From NCBI RefSeq assembly GCF_000172175.1, contig NZ_ABJL02000008.1:2728001-2792000 (forward strand): DNA of 64,000 nt, written 5' to 3'. Origin of the DNA: Bacteroides intestinalis DSM 17393. Its GTDB lineage: Bacteria > Bacteroidota > Bacteroidia > Bacteroidales > Bacteroidaceae. Positions 25,301-35,242 of the stretch are shown in pieces. A model generated the notes under the pieces. The model was not told the DNA's origin and did no database searches. It saw only the letters and a list, made by a program, of their open reading frames with translations. The position numbers were made by a program, and so were the translations under genes. Each line of letters starts with the position of its first letter. Position 1 is the first letter of the stretch.

Positions 25301-26700
25301 GTAAAATAGAGAATAAGAAGATGAAAGTACTGTTGGAAAAGACCAATGTGGTTATCTTGCTGGAAAAGGTAATGGATAATTTCCGTCTTATTGCTGAAGA
25401 AAAGAATATAAACTATCAATTACAGACAAACCAAGAGATAATATCTGCCTGGATTGATCAGGATAAATTCGAGAAGATAATTTTCAACCTGTTGTCCAAC
25501 GCTTTCAAATATACGCCTGCCAACAAGTCTATTACTGTTCATGCCAATGTGGAAGGAGACAAGCTGATTGTATCCGTAGCTGACGAGGGAATCGGTATTG
25601 ACCCTAAGAAGCAACAAACGCTTTTCCAACGCTTTGAAACTTTAGTGAAATACAATATATTACAACCTTCCTCCGGCATCGGCTTGTCACTCGTAAAAGA
25701 ATTAATAGAGTTGCATTGTGGTAGTATTGAAGTAAAGAGCCAGCCCGAAGTGGGTAGTGAATTTATTGTCACCCTGCCAATGGGACAGGAAATATATGAA
25801 ACTCATGAAAACACTGAATTCATTCTGAATGACGGAGCTTCTACAGAAACCGACAATGAAATAGACGAGGTATCTCAGGATATGCCTATGGATACCGACA
25901 AAGTTGATCCGATTTCCATTCTGATTGTGGAAGACAATATGGAGCTTCGGAGCTTCTTGCATACTATTCTTTCGGAAAATTACAAAGTCATTGAGGCAAT
26001 TAACGGTCAAGAAGGTTTAGAACGTGCACAAGAGCATGTTCCTGATCTTATCATCAGCGACATTATGATGCCTGTAATGGACGGTCTGGATATGGTGAAG
26101 AACATTAAAGAAAACAGAGAAATCTGTCATATCCCCATCATCCTCTTATCCGCCAAATCATCATTGGATGACCGCATTTCCGGATTGGAACAGGGGATCG
26201 ACGATTATATCACCAAGCCTTTCAGTGCTACTTATCTGAAAGCACGTATCAAATCGTTGCTACACCAGCGCAAGCAGTTACAGGATATTCTCTGGAAACA
26301 ATGGTCTGAAAAACAGGAAAGTCCCGTTGCACCATCTATTGACATATCCCCATCACAGCCGCAAATCACTCCATTCGATGAACAATTCATGCAGCAAGTA
26401 ATGGAAGTTATGGAAAAAGAAATGGATAATTCCGACCTGACCATCGAGGAGTTTGCACAGAAACTGAATATGGGACGTACCGTCTTTTATCAAAAGTTGA
26501 AATCTATCATCGGCCTGTCACCAGTGGATTTCATACGGGAAATCCGAATCAAACGTGCCGTACAGTTGATAGATAGCGGAGAATACAACTTCTCACAAGT
26601 AGCATATATGACGGGATTCAACGATCCCAAGTATTTCAGCAAATGCTTCAAGAAGCAGGTGGGGATGACACCTTCGGAATACAAAGAAGGGAAAAAATGA
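22345..26700 (+). CDS. Hybrid two-component regulator (HTCS) of the pectin locus
   Basis: One 1451-residue protein: signal peptide (about 1-26), a periplasmic sensor of two seven-bladed propellers made of Reg_prop repeats (about 30-760), a Y_Y_Y domain (about 770-870), one membrane span (about 880-910), HisKA with phospho-acceptor His934 (DISHELRTPL), HATPase (NLLSNAFKYTP, DEGIGI), receiver with Asp1239 (ISDIMMPVMDG), and a C-terminal AraC-type HTH. HTCS proteins bind an oligosaccharide in the periplasm and switch on the adjacent utilisation locus. Here the locus encodes pectate lyase and pectin methylesterase, so a galacturonide signal is inferred. Confidence 0.95.
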   Translation: MRKYILSQTIYLLLFILFITCKAAAQPVCQIQHFSAYNGLAQRTVTNIVQDSKGLIWFSTWNGLNKFDGYTFKNYKAFPGDGSNLTSNRLSSITQTQTCDIWCQTYDLRVYLFDTRSEKFIDVLRPYENQNKQTYAVRTIYALPKGINWILCEQEAFRIDELSCKEGEGITLYSPEQKNLKGSHIITVHQDSEGDEWILTDKGISIIGKKNIESDIPFKSIKENNGKIYLVSNDNQLVIYNPQTQQLQFNEAPFPSSNTINSMQNLGKDSIGLCTDEGLYIFFAGEGRYRLIDPRTSTKPSPKVLSVFKDHHGELWMFGDTPGVVRYNLVTEDKQHYITPKEDLPNAERVNRDFIFEDSQGTLWMVPHQGGFCYYDRRNRQLKPYYTDYDNPNSKYSPNILNYFLDRQGNLWFCNTWDVTKISFFPHACHLQSIDTGFETRAFLIDKEKNLWTSTKKGSVRIYRTDGSLKGYLTPEGTISPNPVSFTKNIYCFMEDKEGIIWMGSKQDGLFRLERTGEDRFKIRQFTRQKDDPYSLSYNSIYTIFQDSKNRIWVGCYGGGLNLIEETQEGDIRFLHSGNKLTGYSKDRFAKVRYIAEANQVLLVGTTEGLLTFSSEFTQPEQIEFYRNIRIPDKVSSLCSNDVIYIYTDSRKDTYVLSFTGGLNKILSENLLSNEIEFKTYTTQNGLPSDLVESMIEDNKGNLWIIAENALACFHPDKETFEHYDKKYLQQDLYFTEAAPVQSQHHQLLLGTDIGILRIFPEQLQKSSYVPPIVFTGLKIQGASQDLDIDDLKELKLKPSERNVTFQFAALDYIDPQSISYAYRLKGLEENWNEVDNSRSASYINLPPGDYELQIRSTNSDGVWMESGTRVLPIIVLPTFWETYWAWILYAILFIASTATIVYIILYIYRLRHRINLEQQLANIKLRFFTDISHELRTPLTLIASPVTEVLEHETTLSANARKHLTLVHKNTERMLHLVNQILDFRKIENKKMKVLLEKTNVVILLEKVMDNFRLIAEEKNINYQLQTNQEIISAWIDQDKFEKIIFNLLSNAFKYTPANKSITVHANVEGDKLIVSVADEGIGIDPKKQQTLFQRFETLVKYNILQPSSGIGLSLVKELIELHCGSIEVKSQPEVGSEFIVTLPMGQEIYETHENTEFILNDGASTETDNEIDEVSQDMPMDTDKVDPISILIVEDNMELRSFLHTILSENYKVIEAINGQEGLERAQEHVPDLIISDIMMPVMDGLDMVKNIKENREICHIPIILLSAKSSLDDRISGLEQGIDDYITKPFSATYLKARIKSLLHQRKQLQDILWKQWSEKQESPVAPSIDISPSQPQITPFDEQFMQQVMEVMEKEMDNSDLTIEEFAQKLNMGRTVFYQKLKSIIGLSPVDFIREIRIKRAVQLIDSGEYNFSQVAYMTGFNDPKYFSKCFKKQVGMTPSEYKEGKK

Positions 26701-26721
26701 TTAATGATAAGCATTTAAACA

Positions 26722-26759
26722 GAAAGTCCGGGCTTAAAAAAGTCCGGACTTTCCTTTTT
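26722..26759. terminator. Bidirectional terminator between HTCS and DUF5123-type gene
   Basis: A perfect 10-bp stem (26722-26731 with 26744-26753), GAAAGTCCGG and its complement, with a T run at 26754-26758 on the plus side. It lies between two convergent stops. Confidence 0.8.
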
Positions 26760-26793
26760 GAGAGAATCTTATCCTGAATCTAATACCTACTTA

Positions 26794-28392
26794 TTAAAAC
26801 CATCTCGGGTCTCCCGCTACTCCGGTTCCTGCAAATCCAGCACCTTGTTTGATGTGGAAATCGCCATTGGCAGGATCTACAAACAAGCCATAGATATCCA
26901 GGTTTACAACCGTAATATCATCCAGCGGACGAGAATCTTCTATTAAATCATTTGTCTTGTAAGAACCACCATAGGAAATAGTAACATTGCTATAGTTACC
27001 ATTCGTAGAGTGCAGCTTCTGACCACCATTAGGACCGGCAAAAATACAGTTTTCAATAGTCACAGTCGGTTTGGAGTTGTTGTCAAGTAACCAAAGGTGA
27101 GTCATCTTCTCTGCAATATTTACCAAAGTCACATTCTTGAATTTGATATCAGTCTTCACACGTATATCGGCAATACGGGTGTTGAATTCAGTCAATGTAC
27201 TATTCGTAACATTGATAGCAGGAATTGTACAGCCTGAACCTACATTGAGGAAACTCCAACCACCAGTGTTCGATACCCAACAGTTATTGAAGTTGACACT
27301 ATTACCTTCTGCACCACTATGGAGACGGACAGCAGAATTAACTTGTTTCACTTCACAGCCTTCAAAAGTAATATCGTGGAACTTCTGCGCACCTACTTGG
27401 AACATAAATCCACCATCGGAGTTCATGCTGAGGTATTCAAAATTAACATCATTCACTTCGCTTTCGATAGCAAAATAAACTTTATTCAATTGAGACAACT
27501 TACCATTTGCATTTTCCGAACCAACAAAACTAATATCCTGTATACCTGTTGGAATTGTAATGGTTCCCTCCATATTAAATTCCATACCAGAGGCAAAATT
27601 CACAGTAACTTTTTTAGTCCCTTCAGCAGCATGTCCTGCCAAAGCCGTTGATATATCCTCAGCAGTAATGCCAGGAATATTAATATTAAAAATAAGACTG
27701 CCGGACGAACCTGAAGTTTTCGTATTCAGTGTTCCACGCAATACTTCATTGTAGAAAATCTGAGCAATATAAGGTACTCCCATATCCAGGCCTTCAAATG
27801 TTGCAGCAGCATTCTGTATCTCAGCAGTAGTCAGCACACGGTTTTCAACTACTGTACTATCTTCATTCATCAATACAAGATTCGTAACCCGATCTGTCTC
27901 TTCCCAAAGGAAAGTCAGGCTATTAACTGTAGGTCTGTAACTCCTGAATATTTGTTCCGCCGGAGTGATAAAGGTAAATGAGCTCAACTTTGACTTTAAT
28001 GATGCATCTGCATTCTCAGCATGCATACGTACCCAATAATTGGTAGTACCATCAAGCCCTTCAAACCAAGTACGGTATTCTACTTTCATCGCTGTATTTG
28101 AATCTGCAAACGGAGTCAGAGTATCAGCCAGAATAACAACAGATTTGTCAATCGTTGCAAAGTCGGCATCTTTACTGAATTCAAATACATAGTTAGCAGC
28201 GTCAACTACTTTAGTGTGTTTAATCTGAATGGAAGTAGGCTTCAACGTACTTGCCTCGAAAATCAAAGGCTTAAACAAACGGTTCTCACCGGTGGCCACT
28301 TCCCAATCGTTTACGTCACGGTCGCACGAAGAAAAGAGTGCGGCTGTCATGACAAGGGATGCGAATATGCTTTTAAGTTTCATAATCTTCAT
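26794..28392 (-). CDS. DUF4957/DUF5123-type surface lipoprotein, predicted pectin-binding
   Basis: A 532-residue predicted lipoprotein (lipobox LFSSCD, Cys near residue 23). An N-terminal fibronectin-III-like region (about 35-230) is followed by a right-handed parallel beta-helix with many Asn-rich turns (FEGCEVKQVNSAVRL, VNFNNCWVSNTGGW, VTIENCIFAGPN), the build of the DUF4957/DUF5123 proteins found in pectin loci. Polysaccharide binding, or a lyase-like fold without the active site, is inferred. Third gene of the susC-susD operon (23 bp after susD). Start MKIMKLK at 28392 or MKLK at 28383. Confidence 0.8.
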   Translation of the reverse strand: MKIMKLKSIFASLVMTAALFSSCDRDVNDWEVATGENRLFKPLIFEASTLKPTSIQIKHTKVVDAANYVFEFSKDADFATIDKSVVILADTLTPFADSNTAMKVEYRTWFEGLDGTTNYWVRMHAENADASLKSKLSSFTFITPAEQIFRSYRPTVNSLTFLWEETDRVTNLVLMNEDSTVVENRVLTTAEIQNAAATFEGLDMGVPYIAQIFYNEVLRGTLNTKTSGSSGSLIFNINIPGITAEDISTALAGHAAEGTKKVTVNFASGMEFNMEGTITIPTGIQDISFVGSENANGKLSQLNKVYFAIESEVNDVNFEYLSMNSDGGFMFQVGAQKFHDITFEGCEVKQVNSAVRLHSGAEGNSVNFNNCWVSNTGGWSFLNVGSGCTIPAINVTNSTLTEFNTRIADIRVKTDIKFKNVTLVNIAEKMTHLWLLDNNSKPTVTIENCIFAGPNGGQKLHSTNGNYSNVTISYGGSYKTNDLIEDSRPLDDITVVNLDIYGLFVDPANGDFHIKQGAGFAGTGVAGDPRWF

Positions 28393-28415
28393 TTTTTAAT
28401 TCTGTTGTCCGTTTA

Positions 28416-30437
28416 TTAATAACCATAGGAATTTACCAAAAAACCCTTGGACTGATAAATATCCGTATCATAGATAGCATAAGGATGACGATAGTTACAA
28501 GTTCCGTTGCCAATAGGATATTGTTTCAACATATCACCAATCTCACCACCATTCTTCAGTTTTCCCAGTAATGCACTATAGTCGTAAGATGCATTGATAC
28601 CGGTAGCCATTACCAGAATCTTGGCAAGTTCGTCACGATAAGTAGTGCCTGACCCGGTTTCAGGTTTTGCATAAGTTTTCGGAAACCAGTCAATCTTTTC
28701 ATAGCCTGCAGGAGCCGTACCCAGTTCCTGATAATAATTGGGTGATGAATAATCTACATACAGTTTATCATCTGTCCGCATCTTATAGTACAATACAGTC
28801 GGGAAATCCGAAGGCTGATAAGTCTTATCAAAGATGGTCACCGGATGTTGGTTATCAAGCATCAGGCAAAGGCTTTCTTTCATAGCTTCAATCTTACTAT
28901 CCAACAGCCCCCAACGAATCAGGTCCATTTTACGAACACCTTCACCACCAAATTCCCAGGCACGTTCATTCACTATAGCATTGAAGAAGTCAGAATCATA
29001 CTTCGTAATTTCAGAAGAACCGGATCCAAATGCACGTTCACGTACTTTTTCCAGAGCTTGACGGGCTGTCATACCTGCCGTTGTATTCTGATGATCCGGT
29101 CCGTAAAGCTCATTCATAGCCTCAGCAAACATCAGATAAATATCAGAATAACGCATTACAATCCAGTTGATACCGGTAGCCACACGGCCGGCAGCAGCCA
29201 AGTGAAGGGCACGATAGGTTTCACTGGTCCAGTACATACGCCATTTAGCATAGTGTACATTCGTAGCATTCAGACTCAAATCCTCATAATTCTCTTTACG
29301 CCAGCGACCGAAAGTCAATGTAACGTCACGGCGCTTATCCGTCTTACCAAAAGAATAGAAGTAATAAATTGTAGAAGTAACATAGCTACTACCCATACCT
29401 TGCTGTCCGTACATAGAGCCTTGTTGAACTTCCCAACCCATCAGAGTGCCCACGTCACCGGTATTACCTACACCTAAACCAACTTCATAAAGATTTTCAT
29501 TATAAGGATTCTGATCCAGATGATTTACCGTTTTCCAGATATTCTCAAAGTCAGGATCCAATTGATGCGGATTCTCAGGATCACCCAGAATTTCAGCACA
29601 TTGTTTAGCTGCTATTTCATAGTACTCTTTATAGTTCTTCACACGACCTACATAATATCCATTCATTTCAGGGATGGTAGGATGCTTCTCCAGCTGCATA
29701 TCAGGGAATTGATTACCATCACGCAACGACCATCCACCTGCGAATAAGGCCACACGTGCCAACAGGCCTTTAGCAAAACCTTTGCTGATACGTTCAGCAG
29801 TAGAAGCTTTACCACTACCTAACCAAGGCAGGTATTCGATGGCTTCCTGCAAGTTCTTCACAAGGTCGGCATATACAGTATCACGGTCAATCTTACCGAT
29901 ATATACATTGGAAAGGTCAGAATTGGAAGTTGTTTTCTTATAAGGAATATCTCCATAGATACGCACCAATTCAAAATAAGCCAATGCTCTCAGAGTCAAA
30001 GCTTCACCTAATAACGGCTTACCGACAGTCGGATTTGTCTTCAGCAATTCACCTCCACGCATTCCTTCTACGGCAGCAGAAGCAAGTTCTGCAAAACGGA
30101 AGATATTGTTCCAACGAGTGGTAGAGTTGCCAGAATTACCATAATAGTGGTTCTGACCATAGTCGCTATTTACTTCTTTATAGTTAGTCAGATAAAGGTT
30201 ACAATTTTCCGTATCACTGATATTCTGCCAGTTCACAGATATTTTCTGTCCGTAAACATACGTATCGGACATGGTAGCATAAACTCCCATCAGGGCAGCC
30301 TCGGCCATAGCCTCGGTATTGAACACATTTGTGTTACTTTGTTTGGAGGGGGTGTCAGTTGCCAGGAAATCATCACATGAAGTAGTGATCAGCATGGCAG
30401 CTGCCAAAGTTAATATATATAATTTCTTCATGATCAT
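28416..30437 (-). CDS. SusD/RagB glycan-binding outer-membrane lipoprotein
   Basis: A 673-residue lipoprotein with lipobox ITTSC (Cys at about 21), then the SusD N-terminal TPR-like region (AEAALMGVYATM, LTLRALAYFELVRIYGDIP) and the C-terminal RagB region (RYSDIYLMFAEAMNEL, INERAWEFGGEGVRKMDLIRWG in pieces). It forms the lid over the SusC channel and binds oligosaccharides on the cell surface. It starts 7 bp after the susC stop, the invariant order. In this pectin locus the expected ligand is homogalacturonan fragments. Confidence 0.95.
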   Translation of the reverse strand: MIMKKLYILTLAAAMLITTSCDDFLATDTPSKQSNTNVFNTEAMAEAALMGVYATMSDTYVYGQKISVNWQNISDTENCNLYLTNYKEVNSDYGQNHYYGNSGNSTTRWNNIFRFAELASAAVEGMRGGELLKTNPTVGKPLLGEALTLRALAYFELVRIYGDIPYKKTTSNSDLSNVYIGKIDRDTVYADLVKNLQEAIEYLPWLGSGKASTAERISKGFAKGLLARVALFAGGWSLRDGNQFPDMQLEKHPTIPEMNGYYVGRVKNYKEYYEIAAKQCAEILGDPENPHQLDPDFENIWKTVNHLDQNPYNENLYEVGLGVGNTGDVGTLMGWEVQQGSMYGQQGMGSSYVTSTIYYFYSFGKTDKRRDVTLTFGRWRKENYEDLSLNATNVHYAKWRMYWTSETYRALHLAAAGRVATGINWIVMRYSDIYLMFAEAMNELYGPDHQNTTAGMTARQALEKVRERAFGSGSSEITKYDSDFFNAIVNERAWEFGGEGVRKMDLIRWGLLDSKIEAMKESLCLMLDNQHPVTIFDKTYQPSDFPTVLYYKMRTDDKLYVDYSSPNYYQELGTAPAGYEKIDWFPKTYAKPETGSGTTYRDELAKILVMATGINASYDYSALLGKLKNGGEIGDMLKQYPIGNGTCNYRHPYAIYDTDIYQSKGFLVNSYGY

Positions 30438-30444
30438 TAGTTTT

Positions 30445-33400
30445 TTAGAGTGTCAGGTTAATACCAAATAAGAATGAATGAGCTTTCGGGTAAGCAGAGT
30501 AGTCAACACCCGGGGTCAATGGAGTGCTACGACGGGTATCTACCTCAGGATCTTGTCCGGAATACTTTGTCCAACAATGCAGGTTGTAACCAGTGAAGTA
30601 TACACGCAACTTCTCAACCAGGAACTTCTTAGTCCAAGCCTTCGGTAAAGTATAACCGATTGTAAGATTACTCAAGCGAAGGAATGAACCATCTTCGATA
30701 GCATAGTCCGTCATGACCGTAGAGTTCATCAATGGATGCCAGATCGTAGCATTCTGATTGATTTCCTGCAAACGTGCCGGATTCGCATATTCACCATACA
30801 TGATATTGTAACCGGTTTCAGGATCGATAGTGGTAAAACGCTTATCCAAGGCCATATCGCTACTCAGATTCTGATACTTCTTGGAACCTGCATACGTAGT
30901 ATTATCTATTTTATTGGCATTCAGAATGTCATTACCATAACTCCAGTTGAACTGTACACCAAAGTCGATGCCTTTATAGTCCGCATTGATATTGAAACCA
31001 CCAGTATGTTTCGGCATGGCATTACCAATGACGGTACGGTCATTCGTAGTGACTTTATCAGAACCATCATCCGTCAATTTCTTTAGTTTCATGTGTCCAG
31101 GACCAAACCAGTTACCGCTGGTTGCAATAATATCACTACAATCGGCTACACCCGGTTTGATGATCCAACGTTTCGTTTCTTCGTTAAAAGTAAAGTCATC
31201 GAAAGAATAGAAACCATCTTGTTTGTAACCATAGATCTGACCAATGGATTTACCTACAATGGCACGATAATCATCCGAACCGATACTTACTCCCCAACCG
31301 GAAGTAGCAATCATAGAGTCGGAACCATCCAGTTTGTCAACAGTATTGCGGTTGAAAGAGATATTGAAACCCAATGACAAGTTGAAGTCCTTAGTTTCAA
31401 CGGCATACCAGTTAGCTGTCAACTCCACACCTTTGTTAGTAGTCTGTCCCAGGTTGCGGTATTGAGTGCCGTAACCGGAATGAGTCGGGATATCCACAGC
31501 CAGAATCAAATCCTTAGTTACATCCTTATAAGCATCGATTACCACATTCACTTTATCATTAAAGAATCCCAGATCCAAACCGATGTTGGCAGAAGTCTTG
31601 GTTTCCCAAGTCAGGTTCTCGTTACGGAGTGTATTGGTTGGTTTCAAACCACTTTGCACTTTCTCACCGATATAGTAGAGTCTGTTTGCAGAGCTTTCGA
31701 AACTGTATTGCTGACGCCAGTAAGAACCTACACGTGCATTACCTACCTGTCCGTAACTTAAACGAAGCTTAGCATTAGAAAGCCAACTTTTAGTAGCTTC
31801 CATAAAAGGTTCCTCAGACAGACGCCATGCCAAAGCACCAGCAGGGAAGAAACCCCATTGTTTGCCCGGAGCAAATACGTTTGTACCATCTTCACGAGCT
31901 GTGAAAGTCAGATAATAACGGTCTTTCAACGTATAGTTCAAACGACCGAAGAAAGAAGAGGTACGCGACGGCTCACCTATATCATTATAAGTAGGCAACG
32001 GTTCACCATAATTCCACATAGCCAATACTTGTTCTGCTGTAAAGTCCTTCGGGAAGAATTTGGATTGAAGGGTCATCTTGTCCGATTTGCCGGAGAAAAT
32101 CTCCTGTCCAAACATAATATTGAAACGGTGATCTTTTGCAACCGTAAAATCATACGTCAGATGATTCTGTATCGTAAAACGATAACCATCGGTATATTCA
32201 CGTTTGGCAACGGGCTGTCCACCATTAGCATTAGATTCACCGGTCTTCTTCAACCAGATATTATCCGTATGTGCTTTCTCGTAAGAGTAGCTACCCTGAA
32301 CACGATAATCCAAACCTTTGATGATATGGAATGTCAAACCGACATTATAAGAATTAACAAATGAGTACTGTTTCTTAAACTCATTGGTAATGTTGTAAAT
32401 CGGATCATTCAACATACTAGCAGATTCTGCCCAGTCGAGCTCTTCGCTGGTACCCACCAGGTTCTCCATAGACAAAGTCGTTATACTCTTTACCGGAGCA
32501 TACTTGACACCATCACGGAGCTTACGTCCACCGGATACGTCGGGACCATCAATCACCGTATTCGTAGTACGGGCTGTAACGTCCAGATCAATGACTTTAC
32601 CAAAAGATTTATTCAGCTTAATGTTGAAGTTATCACGTACATAGTTAGAGTTCAACATGATGTAATCTTCATCATCACGTGTATAACTGATATTGTAGCG
32701 CATAGTTTCCGTACCACCCGAAAGCGATACATTGAAATTCTTCTGTACACCGGTATTGCCGTACAGCTGATCCTGCCAGTCGATACCTTCACGGTATTTG
32801 TAAAGGTCTATATCATCCCACATACCATACATGCTGTAGAAGCCTGCACTGGATACATTCGGGCTCGAATCGATTTCCTTCTGATAATATACATATTCAT
32901 AAGGAGAAAGGACATCCGTCAGATTGTAGGTTTTCTTTATACCAACATAAGAATTCACATCTACCACTGTCTTACCGGCTTTACCACTCTTTGTAGTCAC
33001 CAGAACTACACCATTAGCACCCTTGGCACCATAGATTGCCGTAGAAGAAGCATCTTTCAATACACTGATATCCTGGATGTCACCGGGAGGAATATCATTA
33101 ATATTCTTCACGATAAAGCCATCTACGATATAAAGCGGAGAATTATCCTGGGTAATAGAACCACCACCGCGTACACGTACTTTGATTTCGGCATCGGGAG
33201 AACCGTCCGTTACCGTTACGTTCACACCTGCCAGATGTCCGCTCATAGCCTGCAAGGCAGAAGTTACAGGGATATCTTTCAGTACCTTGTCGTTCATAGA
33301 AGAAACAGAACCGGTCAGGTCTTTCTTCTTCATCGTACCGTAACCTACAACGACTACTTCATCCAACATTTTAGAGTCGTCCTGAAGCTTAATACTTAGC

Positions 33401-33675
33401 GTCTTCCCGGCAACGGCATCTATCTCCTGGGCCTGCATACCTATATATGAGATGACCAGTTTCTTACCTTTGCCACTGACCTTCAGAGTAAAATCACCGT
33501 TTATATCGGTAATCGTTCCGTTACCTGCATTACCCTTTTCTACAACGGATGCACCGATAACACCTTCTCCCGTGGAGTCTGTCACATTACCTTTAACAGT
33601 AATCTCTTGTGCAGACAGTCCGATAGGAACCATCAACAGTATAGCCATTAGCCATACAAAACACTTGTTTTTCAT
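30445..33675 (-). CDS. SusC/RagA TonB-dependent outer-membrane transporter
   Basis: A 1076-residue transporter from ATG 33675 (MKNKCFVWLMAILLMVPIG signal peptide; the frame extends upstream to 33747 without a signal). After the signal come a carboxypeptidase-regulatory-like domain (about 25-105), the plug (VVVGYGTMKKKDLTGSV, SPLYIVDGFIV, DASSTAIYGAKGANGV) and a 22-strand barrel ending ...FLFGINLTL. It imports oligosaccharides into the periplasm with SusD. Its promoter shares a bipartite motif with the pectate lyase operon. Confidence 0.95.
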   Translation of the reverse strand: MKNKCFVWLMAILLMVPIGLSAQEITVKGNVTDSTGEGVIGASVVEKGNAGNGTITDINGDFTLKVSGKGKKLVISYIGMQAQEIDAVAGKTLSIKLQDDSKMLDEVVVVGYGTMKKKDLTGSVSSMNDKVLKDIPVTSALQAMSGHLAGVNVTVTDGSPDAEIKVRVRGGGSITQDNSPLYIVDGFIVKNINDIPPGDIQDISVLKDASSTAIYGAKGANGVVLVTTKSGKAGKTVVDVNSYVGIKKTYNLTDVLSPYEYVYYQKEIDSSPNVSSAGFYSMYGMWDDIDLYKYREGIDWQDQLYGNTGVQKNFNVSLSGGTETMRYNISYTRDDEDYIMLNSNYVRDNFNIKLNKSFGKVIDLDVTARTTNTVIDGPDVSGGRKLRDGVKYAPVKSITTLSMENLVGTSEELDWAESASMLNDPIYNITNEFKKQYSFVNSYNVGLTFHIIKGLDYRVQGSYSYEKAHTDNIWLKKTGESNANGGQPVAKREYTDGYRFTIQNHLTYDFTVAKDHRFNIMFGQEIFSGKSDKMTLQSKFFPKDFTAEQVLAMWNYGEPLPTYNDIGEPSRTSSFFGRLNYTLKDRYYLTFTAREDGTNVFAPGKQWGFFPAGALAWRLSEEPFMEATKSWLSNAKLRLSYGQVGNARVGSYWRQQYSFESSANRLYYIGEKVQSGLKPTNTLRNENLTWETKTSANIGLDLGFFNDKVNVVIDAYKDVTKDLILAVDIPTHSGYGTQYRNLGQTTNKGVELTANWYAVETKDFNLSLGFNISFNRNTVDKLDGSDSMIATSGWGVSIGSDDYRAIVGKSIGQIYGYKQDGFYSFDDFTFNEETKRWIIKPGVADCSDIIATSGNWFGPGHMKLKKLTDDGSDKVTTNDRTVIGNAMPKHTGGFNINADYKGIDFGVQFNWSYGNDILNANKIDNTTYAGSKKYQNLSSDMALDKRFTTIDPETGYNIMYGEYANPARLQEINQNATIWHPLMNSTVMTDYAIEDGSFLRLSNLTIGYTLPKAWTKKFLVEKLRVYFTGYNLHCWTKYSGQDPEVDTRRSTPLTPGVDYSAYPKAHSFLFGINLTL

Positions 33676-33730
33676 TTCTACAGATTTTTGTTTCACATTA
33701 ATAAAGGATTTAGTTTCACATATTTTTTCC

Positions 33731-33775
33731 TGTTGCAAATGTGACAATTTGCGGATGGAGAGAGGAGTAAAAACT
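33731..33775 (-). promoter_or_regulatory. susC promoter with shared pectin-locus motif
   Basis: On the minus strand AGTTTTT-ACT-CCTCT (33761-33775), 16 bp, TCACATTTGCAACA (33731-33744). The last element contains CACATTTG, a near match to the -7 box. The same layout with identical spacing occurs at 36822-36866 before the pectate lyase gene. A dyad GCAAAT-N6-ATTTGC (33735-33752) overlaps the -7 region. Confidence 0.65.
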
Positions 33776-33830
33776 ATCGGAAAAAGAGGAAAATATCTGT
33801 TAGAACAATAAATACAAGGGGGTTACACAA

Positions 33831-33859
33831 AAAATCCCAGACTTTCACAAGCCCGGGAT
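33831..33859 (-). terminator. Terminator of the pectate lyase-esterase operon
   Basis: Minus-strand stem ATCCC/GGGAT (33855-33859 with 33834-33838), with an inner CTT/AAG pair, is followed by a T run at 33828-33834. It lies 50 bp after the CE8 gene stop. Confidence 0.55.
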
Positions 33860-33910
33860 CTCACATGCAAAAAATGTCAATGTGTTATAGTGCCATTACG
33901 ATTCATTAAC

Positions 33911-35212
33911 TTAAAGAGCACTCTCAAGTCCTAATGAACCATAAAGATTGACCGCACGTACTTTTAAATTTCCTTTCATCACGAATCCTGTTTCGAAAAC
34001 CGGCTTTTGAGCAAAACCCACCACCTGATCATTATCGAAAATGATATAACCGGCAGCATCGGATACAGCTTTCCAAGTAATCTTCGTTCCTTGTTTTTTC
34101 AGATTCTGCGGAGCCGGTAGTTTTTCCATCATTGTACGAGGATCCCATCCGTCATTACCCGGAATGATACGTTCGTATACATAGCTATCCGCCTCCTCTT
34201 TGGTAACGATAGCACGACAAGAGCCTTTTGGCGGGTTATTCGGTCCGCGTCCGTCATATTCTGTTTTACGTAGGCTCAAGTCGAGTACATTACCTTCGGT
34301 ATCACGACTATCATACTCTGCAAATAATCCGGGAATAGCTCCCATATTGGTCCAACCCTCGGGAGCAAGAGGAATGCGCATAGTGGTATGTATATAGACA
34401 GCACGCGGCGAGTTGTGCCAGGGACGCCCCAACTTCTGTTTACCGTCGGCAGCAGAGGCATTGCCATCCACAATGCAATCACGGAAAATATATCCGAACT
34501 TTGCATCCTTATGACAGGGAGCGACAATTACAGAACCGCTACGTACATTATATAATGTACAGTTTTCAAGTAAAGCATCTCCCCCACCATAAAAATAATC
34601 GACTGCACCTTCAATCCAACAGTCTTTCACATAGTGGCGGTGAGAATCATTAGTAGAAGTCATCCAGGTGTCTTGAAAAGAACGGAAAATGCAGTTATTG
34701 AACGCTGCACAATCTGCCTGGCTGCTCATAGCCAATGCCTGTGGACCATTCTGGCTCTCTACCCCCCAATCATTCACATAAGAGATATTCTCAGTATAGA
34801 AATGATCGGCTTTCACCTTAACAACGCTTCCCTCAAACTTATAGACTTCGGAAGAAGGATTATGAACCGAATGTTTCCAAAAAGCCGTCCTTGCCGATTC
34901 TGTACCTTCTTCAGGCTTTCCACCTACATTCAGGAGATGATGAATGATGGTTTTATCCTTGTCCTGACCGATCAGGTGGACATACGTTTTGGTTTCGGGT
35001 ATTACCACATGTTCCCGGTACGAACCGTTCTTTACGAAAATCAACCACGGCTCTTGCCGGTTGTCGGGTACTGCATCAATAGCAGCCTGAATGCTTGTGT
35101 AGTCACCACTACCATCCTGGGCCACTACAGCCTGAAATGGTGATGCAGTATTCCGGGCATGACCTCCTAATAAAATGCCCATAAATAATGCCGTAAGAAT
35201 TATCTTCTTCAT
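33911..35212 (-). CDS. Pectin methylesterase (CE8)
   Basis: A 433-residue exported enzyme removing methyl esters from homogalacturonan. Signal peptide about 1-19; a right-handed beta-helix of family CE8 with FQDTW (Gln near 180), GAVDYFYGGG (the catalytic Asp) and LGRPWHNSPRAV (the active-site Arg). A C-terminal extension of about 80 residues looks like a fibronectin-III-type sandwich. It starts 30 bp after the pectate lyase gene and should be cotranscribed: the esterase makes demethylated stretches that the lyase can cut. Confidence 0.92.
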   Translation of the reverse strand: MKKIILTALFMGILLGGHARNTASPFQAVVAQDGSGDYTSIQAAIDAVPDNRQEPWLIFVKNGSYREHVVIPETKTYVHLIGQDKDKTIIHHLLNVGGKPEEGTESARTAFWKHSVHNPSSEVYKFEGSVVKVKADHFYTENISYVNDWGVESQNGPQALAMSSQADCAAFNNCIFRSFQDTWMTSTNDSHRHYVKDCWIEGAVDYFYGGGDALLENCTLYNVRSGSVIVAPCHKDAKFGYIFRDCIVDGNASAADGKQKLGRPWHNSPRAVYIHTTMRIPLAPEGWTNMGAIPGLFAEYDSRDTEGNVLDLSLRKTEYDGRGPNNPPKGSCRAIVTKEEADSYVYERIIPGNDGWDPRTMMEKLPAPQNLKKQGTKITWKAVSDAAGYIIFDNDQVVGFAQKPVFETGFVMKGNLKVRAVNLYGSLGLESAL

Positions 35213-35242
35213 ACTTAATATATTTAATAATTGGTTTGAATT